The notes beneath the pieces were generated by a model. That model saw only the letters and a list, made by a program, of their open reading frames with translations, was not told where the DNA came from and made no database searches. A stretch of DNA of 6,070 bases, from the NCBI GenBank assembly GCA_028678445.1, contig JAJRDJ010000176.1, positions 1 to 6,070 of the forward strand. The letters run 5' to 3'. The DNA comes from Methylococcaceae bacterium. GTDB taxonomy: Bacteria > Pseudomonadota > Gammaproteobacteria > Methylococcales > Methylococcaceae. Shown here piece after piece: positions 1 through 6,061 of this stretch. A program made the position numbers and the translations under genes. The first letter of the stretch is position 1. Each line of letters opens with the position of its first letter.

Positions 1-170
1 GGCGGTGGGGGTGTCGCGGGTTGAACTACGGAAATCTGCTGAACCTGCTTCTTGGATTGCGCCGGTTTATCGAAAAGCTCCCTGAATACATAAACCAGTA
101 TGGCCACCAGAATAATCACGCCGAGCCCGCCAAGCGCGGGCAGATATTTGAGCAGGCGCTTGTGTTTCAT
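1..170 (-). CDS. TonB-like energy transducer, N-terminal part (runs off left edge)
   Basis: Only the first 56 codons are in the window. The product starts MKHKRLLKYLPALGG. It has a basic N-terminus, one hydrophobic segment at about residues 10-29, then a polar stretch rich in Lys and Gln that ends in QISVVQPATPPPP, the start of a proline-rich linker. This is the layout of TonB proteins, which are anchored in the inner membrane and span the periplasm to push on outer-membrane receptors. The C-terminal TonB domain that would prove it lies outside the window. The start is well fixed: an in-frame TAG sits two codons upstream, and a weak GGAT Shine-Dalgarno lies about 7 bases before the ATG. The gene is third in line after the ExbB and ExbD genes, which fits TonB. 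The membrane segment lacks the histidine of the SHLS motif in E. coli TonB. Another proline-rich membrane protein remains possible. Confidence 0.75.
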   Translation of the reverse strand, partial: MKHKRLLKYLPALGGLGVIILVAILVYVFRELFDKPAQSKKQVQQISVVQPATPPP

Positions 171-296
171 TGGCTATCCGGACAGTTAAAACAACCCGGC
201 TCAAGCCACTTCGGGTAGAAAGTTGACGGCCCCGAGCATGTTTGAGGTCCGCGAATACCCGTCGGCTTGGAGTTAAGCTGTATGGTCACCGAAAAC

Positions 297-701
297 CTAC
301 TTGACCAGTTTCTGCGTGACCAGACCCAACTGGCTGATTTCCAGCCGGGTGACCACATCCAATACCTCAACCACCTTCTGATACTGGATGCTGGAGTCCG
401 CCTTGATGACTACCGGCAAGTCCGGGGTAGCCGCCTTGTATTGGGCGAGCCGGGTTTCCAGCTCCTGTAAGGTGACAGGGTACGTATCCAGATACAGGGA
501 GCCATCCTGGGTAATCGATACCGCCTTGGTTTTCGGTTTGGCCAGGCTCGGACTGCTGCTCGCCTTGGGCAGATTGACGGTAATGCCCTGTACGGTGGCC
601 GTTGTCATGATGATGAAGATCAGCAGCAATACATAAGCGACATCCAGCATCGGCGTGATATTGATGTCGTCATAGATTTTCTCTTCGGAATCAACTTTCA
701 T
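297..701 (-). CDS. exbD: ExbD/TolR-family proton-channel subunit
   Basis: This 134-residue protein is the usual ExbD length. It has a short cytoplasmic N-terminus, the signature INITPMLDVAYVLLLIFII at residues 13-31 forming the single membrane helix, and a periplasmic domain at about 40-134. Asp20 within TPMLDV corresponds to the essential proton-carrying Asp25 of E. coli ExbD. ExbD sits in the pore of an ExbB pentamer and converts proton flow into movement of TonB. Its ATG follows the TAA of the upstream ExbB-fusion gene after only 3 bases (GCC) with no clear Shine-Dalgarno of its own, so it is probably translated by coupling. The partner ExbB is next door and a TonB-like gene follows after 126 bases. 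TolR is the closest alternative, but no TolA, TolB or Pal is present and the neighbours favour ExbD. Confidence 0.93.
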   Translation of the reverse strand: MKVDSEEKIYDDINITPMLDVAYVLLLIFIIMTTATVQGITVNLPKASSSPSLAKPKTKAVSITQDGSLYLDTYPVTLQELETRLAQYKAATPDLPVVIKADSSIQYQKVVEVLDVVTRLEISQLGLVTQKLVK

Positions 702-704
702 GGC

Positions 705-2555
705 TTAATCCGTGCGTAAGCGATCGGCGGCCTTTTCGGCGATCATGGAGAGAAATTCGTCACTGAAGACCCGCATGTCGGCGATCACATCCTTGATCTG
801 GACGGTGAGATAGTTGTAGGCAAACAGGGCCGGGATAGCGACCGCGAGACCCGCCACCGTCGCCAGCAAGGCGGCCGCAATACCCGGAGCGATGGCGTTG
901 ATATTGACGTCACCGGTGGAGGCGATGACCGCGAAGGTGATCATGACGCCCACCACCGTGCCGAGCAGACCCAGATACGGACCCCCGGCAATGGCGATGG
1001 AGAGCAGCACCATCTTGCCGTTCAGCCGCTGGGTTTCGCGGACAATGATGGCATCCAGCGCCGACTGAATGACGCGCATGGCTTCCGCCGTCAGCGGCTT
1101 GTTCGTGGCGCCCACCCGCTTGTTCATCTCCCGGATGCCGGTGTGGTAGATGTGGTAGAGCGGCGAGCTCTGGTAATGATCGTGACTCCCGGCAATGGCC
1201 GCGAGGAAATCCGAGTCTTCCAGCTCCTTGTCCTCCTCGGATTCCTCCCGATCCAGGGCAGCGATATCCGACTCAGCGGACAGCGAGGCATAGGCCACGA
1301 GAAACGCGCGATTGTCCTTGCGCACCCGGGTCAGCACGACCGCCTTGATGATCATCACGATAACGGCAACGACAAACATGATGCCCGTCAAGCCGATCAC
1401 CACCCAGCCATCGATCGTCACATTCTGGATGATCACACCGAAGGAGCTTTCGCTGCCCGATTCATTGCCTTCATCGCCACCCATGTTGACTACGATGAAA
1501 TCAGGGCTTTGGCTGCGCGAGGACAGGGACAGCCAGTCTACCGAGCGCGCCACCGTGGAAATCTGCACTTCATCCAGATAGCCATGCAAAAAACTGCCAG
1601 TGCCATCGCTGCCGAGCGTCACGGCTGGCGTCATGGTCATGGGCTTCAGCGGCAGTTCCACGGTGTTCTTGCCATCGATAAACAGTTCCAGCTTGTCATT
1701 TCGCAACACCACACCGACATGCTGCCACTGACCCGGCTTGTTCAACGGGACAGCAGGTGTTTCCACCGCTTTTCCCTCCGAGGTGTAGCGGATCAGTAAC
1801 GTCGAACCCCGCACCAGCAATTCCAGCGAGGTCAGATTGTCCGCCGCCTTGAAGACATGTCCCTCGGCCTGGGGCTGAGGCTGGTCAGCTTTTAGCCATG
1901 CGGTAAAAGTCCAGCCCTTGGCTGGGCTAAACCCCAGCGAGGGCTGCGCCGTGACCGACACACTGCTGTTGCCCGAGAACTTCGCCGCCCCGCCGATCCA
2001 ACCGGCCGGCTCGGGGGTAGCCGTGGATGCATTCGCGTGATTGTTGTTGGCCGTAGCATCCTGAGGCAGGGCGTGGTTACTGTCGAAATGGAAGACGAGT
2101 GCCGTATCGTTGTCGAACACCCCGGAACTCCCGTCACTGGCCGGGGCTTTGTCATTCCCGTAATACATCAAGAACGAATCGGAGGTCGCGCCACCCGTGA
2201 TCTTGGGAACCCTGAGCCAAATCAGCGCCATTTCGTTGATGGCGTCATATTTCTCGATTTGATATTTCAGCGGCGTCTTGTCATCCGCCATAAAACGGAG
2301 GTCCTTCCCGTCTTCCGCCAGTTCACTGAAGTAACTGAAATTCCCGGCATGCAAGCGCACCAGCAAGGGGAAATCCGTCAAGTTTTCCTTGATGTCGCCA
2401 CCGGTAATACTGGCGTCGATGGTGATTTGCTTGCGTGATTTCCACTCATCATTCCACCAACTCCAGGCAAGCGATGGAGTCAACACCATGCAGAAAACCA
2501 GACTGAGAAAGCTGCGACGCATAAGACAGGCCAATGGGTACATAAGAACAGTCAT
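705..2555 (-). CDS. DUF2341-LamG-ExbB fusion: proton-channel protein with large periplasmic lectin-like domain
   Basis: This 616-residue protein joins an exported domain to an ExbB channel. A signal peptide ends near residue 30 (SLA before WSWWNDEW). Residues about 34-140 look like DUF2341 (WKSRKQITI, DGKDLRFM, FLMYYGN). Residues about 150-340 look like a LamG/concanavalin-type sandwich (WTFTAWLKA, QWQHVGVVLRNDKLELFIDG, GYLDEVQIS). An acidic serine linker (360-371) leads to helix 1 (about 381-405), a cytoplasmic domain with an acidic run (435-449), helix 2 with GPYLGLLGTVVGVMITF (525-541) and helix 3 with AALLATVAGLAVAIPAL (561-577). Thr533 and Thr566 match pore threonines 148 and 181 of E. 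coli ExbB, but the conserved Glu176 position is Ala561. ExbB is normally about 240 residues; the extra 350 would face the periplasm. Start choice is open. ATG 2555 has a Shine-Dalgarno (AGAAGG, 2569-2564). ATG 2522 gives a more typical signal peptide (MRRSFLSLVF) and fits the proposed Pho promoter better. What the sandwich binds is unknown. Confidence 0.92.
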   Translation of the reverse strand: MTVLMYPLACLMRRSFLSLVFCMVLTPSLAWSWWNDEWKSRKQITIDASITGGDIKENLTDFPLLVRLHAGNFSYFSELAEDGKDLRFMADDKTPLKYQIEKYDAINEMALIWLRVPKITGGATSDSFLMYYGNDKAPASDGSSGVFDNDTALVFHFDSNHALPQDATANNNHANASTATPEPAGWIGGAAKFSGNSSVSVTAQPSLGFSPAKGWTFTAWLKADQPQPQAEGHVFKAADNLTSLELLVRGSTLLIRYTSEGKAVETPAVPLNKPGQWQHVGVVLRNDKLELFIDGKNTVELPLKPMTMTPAVTLGSDGTGSFLHGYLDEVQISTVARSVDWLSLSSRSQSPDFIVVNMGGDEGNESGSESSFGVIIQNVTIDGWVVIGLTGIMFVVAVIVMIIKAVVLTRVRKDNRAFLVAYASLSAESDIAALDREESEEDKELEDSDFLAAIAGSHDHYQSSPLYHIYHTGIREMNKRVGATNKPLTAEAMRVIQSALDAIIVRETQRLNGKMVLLSIAIAGGPYLGLLGTVVGVMITFAVIASTGDVNINAIAPGIAAALLATVAGLAVAIPALFAYNYLTVQIKDVIADMRVFSDEFLSMIAEKAADRLRTD

Positions 2556-2559
2556 TATG
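2554..2559 (-). promoter_or_regulatory. Candidate -10 element of the Pho-type promoter
   Basis: CATAAT (5 of 6 to TATAAT) lies exactly 10 bases after the last Pho half-site, the same spacing as in the E. coli phoA promoter. No -10-like sequence sits 10-11 bases after the perfect upstream pair (2609-2592), so this is the best candidate. It overlaps the ATG at 2555. If it is used, transcription would start near 2547 and translation would have to begin at ATG 2543 or 2522. Confidence 0.45.
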
Positions 2560-2569
2560 TGAACCTTCT

Positions 2570-2609
2570 GTTACAGGAGAGTGATCCTGACATGACAGGA
2601 ACATGACAG
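2570..2609 (-). promoter_or_regulatory. Tandem Pho box upstream of the ExbB-fusion gene
   Basis: Read on the minus strand, positions 2609-2592 are CTGTCAT-GTTC-CTGTCAT, two perfect heptamers at 11-base spacing, the consensus layout for PhoB binding. Continuing in the same phase are GGATCAC (2587-2581), a poor match, and CTGTAAC (2576-2570), 6 of 7 to CTGTCAC. Four phased half-sites make two adjacent Pho boxes. They point towards the leftward ExbB/ExbD/TonB unit. PhoB is activated by the PhoR kinase when phosphate is scarce and replaces the need for a -35 element. The repeats are directly visible; binding by PhoB is inferred from the match to the known consensus. Confidence 0.82.
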
Positions 2610-2831
2610 CGGGAGTCGATCGAGCAGATCACCAGGGTCGAGTGGTCCACACAGCTTCCCGGGACCCAGGTTTCGTTATAAAAAATTCATCATAAAGAAA
2701 TCGACCTACAATCCGGCTGGCACCCTCTCCTCACCGCACCATAGCCCGCTACTCGCTCCGAATCCCGTGTGCCCGCGATGCCTTGTACGCGACCAGGCCT
2801 GGGCGCCAGTCTATCGAATCATTATTAAGCA

Positions 2832-2840
2832 TGGTATATA
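2832..2840 (+). promoter_or_regulatory. Candidate extended -10 promoter for the rightward unit
   Basis: TGGTATATA matches the extended -10 pattern (TG, one base, then a TATAAT-like hexamer, here TATATA). It would start transcription near 2847, leaving a leader of about 40 bases before the ATG at 2887. No good -35 is seen 17 bases upstream (TATCGA at 2812-2817), which is tolerated in extended -10 promoters. The assignment rests on position and sequence only. Confidence 0.35.
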
Positions 2841-2886
2841 GCGCATTCCACTCCTCCCGCCTTACCCTCAACATCTGGAGAAAGCC

Positions 2887-4434
2887 ATGCCCACCATGCA
2901 CCCCGCCCGCTACCTGCTGCTTGCGCTGCCATTGTCCTTCTATGGACCTTCAGCCACGGCGCTGAAACCGAACATAACCCCGGATATCACCCTACACTTC
3001 GCTGGCAGCACCATTCAGGACAACAACCTGATCCAGGTGCTGGGCAACATCTGTGTCTCCGGCACTCTGGATCAATACAAGGATGCTGACGCGACAGGGA
3101 AGGGAACTTACTGGAAGGCGTTCTATTGCCAGGTCAATTCAACGAAAGTCACCGGCTTGACCCTGAACAACCCCAGGGTGCTGATACTCAAGCGCAACCG
3201 CAGCGGAGCGATCACCGGTGTGTACCCCCTGATGGAGCCCGACAAGGGTGTCAATTTCATGGGTATCGGCAATCTGGCGGGTGACGCGCCACAATGCACT
3301 GAAAGTCCGGTGGGATCATTTTCCTGGACCTGCCGCACCGACCGCCCCGGCGATATCTTCCCGGTAACGCCTGACCTCGGGGTGCTGGATATCGATCCGC
3401 AGATTTTTCGCGATGCCAACTACAATCCGGTCATCGACGGCGTTCACTACAATCAGCCTACGGCTTCCGGGATAGCGGCCACGCTCACGGTCAAAAACGC
3501 AGGGGGGGTGATCCAGAACACTCCGGTGAGTCTCAACCTGCGTGATGCCTTGCAGGAGGCGCAGGCCGCTCAAGGCAAGCTTGACCCGGTCTGTCTGACC
3601 GATGCGGCACGGCGGGAAACCGCCTACTGCATGCCGTCCCTGAGCAAAGCGTTTCTGGGCAGTGTTTTTTCCGGCCGGATCGCCAAGTGGAGCGATGTGA
3701 AGGTGAACTACCAGCCCAGCGGATCGACCGTCGCGGCGTCCAAGCCCCTCACTGAATTCAACAAAAGCTCCCTCACGACGGATCTGGTGCATATCTGCCG
3801 GCGCAACGTCGGCGCCAGCACACAGGCGGCCATCAATGCCTATTTTCTGAACCACCCATGCGCCGCGACGGGCAGCCTGCCCGTTGAAATCAGCAATCCC
3901 GTTTCAGGTCCCGTGGTCGTGGCGCCCGGCCAGGTAACAGCCGAGGAGACCTGTCTGGCGGATTTCAACGATGGCAGCAATAACAGCACCTTCAACGCCA
4001 GTTCCAGCAAGGCCTGGGCCGTGGGCATGCTGACGACGGAGCGGAATACCAAGCTTGACAAGACCTATCGCTACATCAAGATTGACGGGGCAGCACCCAC
4101 CCCGGAGGAAGTCGCGACAGGGCGTTACCAGTATTTCTCGGAGGCCGCCTACGTCTGGCGTAAGGTCGACCCGCAACCCACGGGCGACGCCTTGACGCTC
4201 ATCCAGAGGATAGCCACCGACGCCACGACTCCGACACTATTCGGCAAATTGAATGGCGGCATTGCCCATGCCTGGGGTCAGGGCAGCTTTATCGGCGTCA
4301 GCGGCCAGGGCTACACCATCAGTTCGCCGTTCGATCCCAATGCCCCCGTGTCGGCCTACACCCATGCGCCCGACGGCAGCCTGGACAATTGCATCCTCCC
4401 GCAAGCCAGGTCTGGCCTCTCGCTTCAATACTAG
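2887..4434 (+). CDS. PstS-like exported substrate-binding protein, cysteine-rich
   Basis: This 515-residue protein starts with a Sec signal peptide, probably cut after residue 25 (ATA before LKPN). There is no lipobox, so it should be soluble in the periplasm or secreted. Three motifs recall PstS phosphate-binding proteins: ITLHFAGST (34-42) at the mature N-terminus; LGSVFSGRIAKWSDV (257-271), like the PstS stretch around IYLGKIKKWDD; and RRNVGASTQAAINAYFL (305-321), in the place of the phosphate loop RxxGSGT. The loop is altered, with Ala and Ser replacing Ser and Gly before the Thr. Ten cysteines (56, 81, 137, 149, 236, 248, 304, 325, 356, 502) suggest up to five disulfides. It is much longer than E. 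coli PstS (about 346 residues). GGAGA (2877-2881) lies 5 bases before the ATG. No pstC, pstA or pstB is nearby, so it probably does not feed a neighbouring ABC transporter. The ligand is unknown; phosphate or a phosphorylated molecule is the leading guess. Confidence 0.8.
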   Translation: MPTMHPARYLLLALPLSFYGPSATALKPNITPDITLHFAGSTIQDNNLIQVLGNICVSGTLDQYKDADATGKGTYWKAFYCQVNSTKVTGLTLNNPRVLILKRNRSGAITGVYPLMEPDKGVNFMGIGNLAGDAPQCTESPVGSFSWTCRTDRPGDIFPVTPDLGVLDIDPQIFRDANYNPVIDGVHYNQPTASGIAATLTVKNAGGVIQNTPVSLNLRDALQEAQAAQGKLDPVCLTDAARRETAYCMPSLSKAFLGSVFSGRIAKWSDVKVNYQPSGSTVAASKPLTEFNKSSLTTDLVHICRRNVGASTQAAINAYFLNHPCAATGSLPVEISNPVSGPVVVAPGQVTAEETCLADFNDGSNNSTFNASSSKAWAVGMLTTERNTKLDKTYRYIKIDGAAPTPEEVATGRYQYFSEAAYVWRKVDPQPTGDALTLIQRIATDATTPTLFGKLNGGIAHAWGQGSFIGVSGQGYTISSPFDPNAPVSAYTHAPDGSLDNCILPQARSGLSLQY

Positions 4435-4440
4435 GGGAGG
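4434..4440 (+). promoter_or_regulatory. Shine-Dalgarno coupling the PKD-protein gene to the upstream gene
   Basis: GGGGAGG begins on the last base of the TAG stop of the PstS-like gene and ends 7 bases before the ATG at 4448. The strength and spacing decide in favour of this start over the in-frame ATG at 4463, and the overlap with the stop codon suggests that the two genes are translated together. Confidence 0.8.
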
Positions 4441-4447
4441 CTAGATC

Positions 4448-5989
4448 ATGGAAAACGCCACAATGAAATGCTTGCCTGCCGGCTCCTTGAGCCATGGTCT
4501 GCGGCTCGGTCTGTCCCTGCTGATGGTGCTGGCCGTGGCCAAGACAGCCCAGGCCCTGACGCACGACGGCAGTGATGGGAAACCCTCCTCCCTGTTCATC
4601 TCGGTGCTGGATCCCAATACCAACACCAGTTATTACCGGGACCTCGACACCACCCACCAGCAATTCCTGGACAATCCCGCCCTGACCCTGGACCTGTCGG
4701 GCGATAGCCAGTATTCCGGTTTCGTCGGTAAAACCAACCTGCTCTATAACATAGCCGCGTTTCAAAAATTGGCCCCGGATAGCGGCAACCTCGCGTCCTG
4801 GGGTTATCTCCTGACCACCACCGGCACCCGAAAGGATTTTGCCGGGGATTTTGTGTCGATCGATGCGGTGCGCCAACGCATGCAGATTTATGCGGGTTAC
4901 CTGACCGGCACCTCCGGACTGTCAAAGCCGGGTGACGATAGCTACTTTGACGGGGAGCACTGGGGACCGACCCTCGGCGGAGTGGTGGGCAGCAACACGG
5001 CAGGGACCATTGGGCAGGCACTCCCCTTCTTTCTGGTCAACAACAACACCGGGGATTTGCCCGGGGCGCGCGTCGCGCTGTTGGGCAACTGGCTGCTGTC
5101 TCGCGAAGGCAAGCTGGTATTTGCGCGCTCGGCCAGCACCAATCTTCCTCCCGTGGCCAAAGCCCTCAGCGCGGCGACGGCCGCCCTGGGAGATAAAATC
5201 GCCCTGGATGGTAGCGGCAGCGATGATCCCGATCATGGCCCCGAAGCCTTGCGTATTGCCTGGAACAAGCTCTCCGGACCCCTCGCGAACATTGAAGACA
5301 GTCAAAGTCCGGCCGCGAGCTTTACCCCCACGAGTGTCGGGACCTATGTCTTCCGCCTGAGCGTCGGGGATGGCGAGGCCAGTGCCACGGCCACCACCAC
5401 CGTCGCGGTACTGAATGCCATCAACCAGCCGCCTATCGCCAAAACAGTCCCGAAGCAGAGCGTCGTTCTGGGACAGTCGGTGGTTCTGGATGGCAGTGAG
5501 AGTTCGGATCCCGATCGTTTGCCGAGTCCTCTCGGCTACCACTGGTCACAAACCAGCGGTCCGGTCAATGTGGTCCTGACCGGGGCCGAGACCAGCCGGG
5601 CTTCCTTCACGGCGGCGCAAACCGGAACCTACCGGTTTGTCCTCGAAGTCAGCGATGGCGCGCTGACCGCAAAAGCCGAGACAGAAGTCCTGGTCACACC
5701 CCCCAAAACCATCACCTTGAATGCCCCGACCACTTGGAAAGTGCGCAGTAAAGAGGCTATCCGCTGGGTGACATACAATGTGAAACCCAAACGGCCGGTA
5801 AAAATTCTGTTCGCCAGGAATGGTACCAGGTTCAAAATCCTAGCCATCAGCACAGTGCGAAAAGGGTACTACTTCTGGAGACCCACCCGCGCGAAAGCCA
5901 CCAGCAACGGAACACTCAGGGCCTGCGTCAAACCCCTGGCCAGATCGCCCTGGGAATGTGATGACCTGAAAGTGGAGGTGCTGCCATAA
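4448..5989 (+). CDS. Exported protein with novel N-terminal domain, two PKD domains and a basic C-terminal beta domain
   Basis: This 513-residue protein has a Sec signal peptide, probably cut after residue 36 (AQA before LTHDG). Residues 45-225 form a domain I cannot assign (SSLFISVLDPNTNTSYYRDL near its start); domains like it seem to occur in other secreted proteins. Two PKD-type Ig-like domains follow, at about 232-322 and 327-417, each starting PPVAK or PPIAK and carrying DGSGSDDPD or DGSESSDPD, a short acidic loop typical of the family and possibly calcium-binding. The last part (420-513) begins ITLNAPTTWKVRSKEAIRW, resembling the Kre9/Knh1-type beta domain seen after PKD repeats in secreted proteins. 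It is very basic: 21 Lys/Arg against 5 Asp/Glu from 420 to 510, with two cysteines (493, 504) that could pair. There is no sortase, PEP-CTERM or autotransporter signal. PKD domains usually mediate binding at the cell surface. Lying 13 bases after the PstS-like gene, it is probably its partner; function unknown. Confidence 0.85.
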   Translation: MENATMKCLPAGSLSHGLRLGLSLLMVLAVAKTAQALTHDGSDGKPSSLFISVLDPNTNTSYYRDLDTTHQQFLDNPALTLDLSGDSQYSGFVGKTNLLYNIAAFQKLAPDSGNLASWGYLLTTTGTRKDFAGDFVSIDAVRQRMQIYAGYLTGTSGLSKPGDDSYFDGEHWGPTLGGVVGSNTAGTIGQALPFFLVNNNTGDLPGARVALLGNWLLSREGKLVFARSASTNLPPVAKALSAATAALGDKIALDGSGSDDPDHGPEALRIAWNKLSGPLANIEDSQSPAASFTPTSVGTYVFRLSVGDGEASATATTTVAVLNAINQPPIAKTVPKQSVVLGQSVVLDGSESSDPDRLPSPLGYHWSQTSGPVNVVLTGAETSRASFTAAQTGTYRFVLEVSDGALTAKAETEVLVTPPKTITLNAPTTWKVRSKEAIRWVTYNVKPKRPVKILFARNGTRFKILAISTVRKGYYFWRPTRAKATSNGTLRACVKPLARSPWECDDLKVEVLP

Positions 5990-6054
5990 CGCTTGCATTC
6001 GCTGAAGACCCTGTGCTTGGCTGAGAGGCCCCGCTCGACGAATGTCTGATATTC

Positions 6055-6061
6055 AGGGAGG
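6055..6061 (+). promoter_or_regulatory. Shine-Dalgarno of a gene starting at or beyond the right edge
   Basis: AGGGAGG is a near-perfect ribosome-binding site, 9 bases before the window ends (CGACAAAAA follows). No start codon lies between it and the edge, so a start codon is expected at or just past position 6070. It sits 65 bases after the stop of the PKD-protein gene with no clear terminator between, so a third gene of the rightward unit is likely. Confidence 0.5.

Larger units (their letters stand above)
2556..2886. other. Divergent intergenic control region
   Basis: This 331-base stretch separates the two divergent units and has no convincing gene. From left to right it holds the leader and tandem Pho box of the leftward unit (to 2609), a GC-rich spacer, an AT-rich island at about 2671-2712 (with TACAAT at 2707-2712, a possible second rightward -10), a GC-rich stretch with the small perfect palindrome CCAGGCCTGG (2793-2802), the candidate extended -10 (2832-2840) and the Shine-Dalgarno GGAGA (2877-2881) for the gene at 2887. 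Its size and arrangement fit a shared regulatory region for two co-regulated units. Confidence 0.7.

Noticed and set aside
21..218. 65-codon plus-strand frame at the left edge
   Set aside because: It is antisense to the TonB-like gene, whose membrane segment and proline-rich start are much more convincing.
1143..1799. Plus-strand open frame of 218 codons opposite the ExbB-fusion gene
   Set aside because: It lies wholly antisense to a gene with clear domain motifs. Its product is rich in His, Arg and Asp with no domain pattern, as expected of a shadow frame in GC-rich DNA.
297..2555. Zorya-type defence system (ZorA/ZorB use MotA/ExbB-like and ExbD-like parts)
   Set aside because: ZorA has a long cytoplasmic coiled-coil tail and ZorB an OmpA-like peptidoglycan-binding domain. 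Here the extra domain is periplasmic, ExbD is of ordinary length, and a TonB-like gene follows. No ZorC, ZorD or ZorE is seen.
2793..2802. Perfect 10-base palindrome CCAGGCCTGG as an operator
   Set aside because: It is short, GC-rich and a single copy, and it matches no regulator site I know. Such palindromes arise easily by chance in this composition.
2783..2965. 60-codon plus-strand frame across the intergenic region
   Set aside because: It begins ATG at 2783 without a visible Shine-Dalgarno, runs into the PstS-like gene in another frame, and its product has no credible pattern.
2887..4434. Classical pstSCAB phosphate transporter operon
   Set aside because: The next gene encodes a PKD-domain secreted protein, not a permease or ATPase, and the PstS-like protein is far longer with an altered phosphate loop.
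4319..5542. Minus-strand open frames of 185, 141 and 206 codons opposite the PKD gene
   Set aside because: They overlap each other and the well-supported PKD gene, with Gly/Arg/Gln-rich composition and no recognisable motif or ribosome-binding site evident.
5990..6054. Terminator after the PKD gene
   Set aside because: I found no stable stem followed by a T-run, and the ribosome-binding site just downstream suggests continued transcription.
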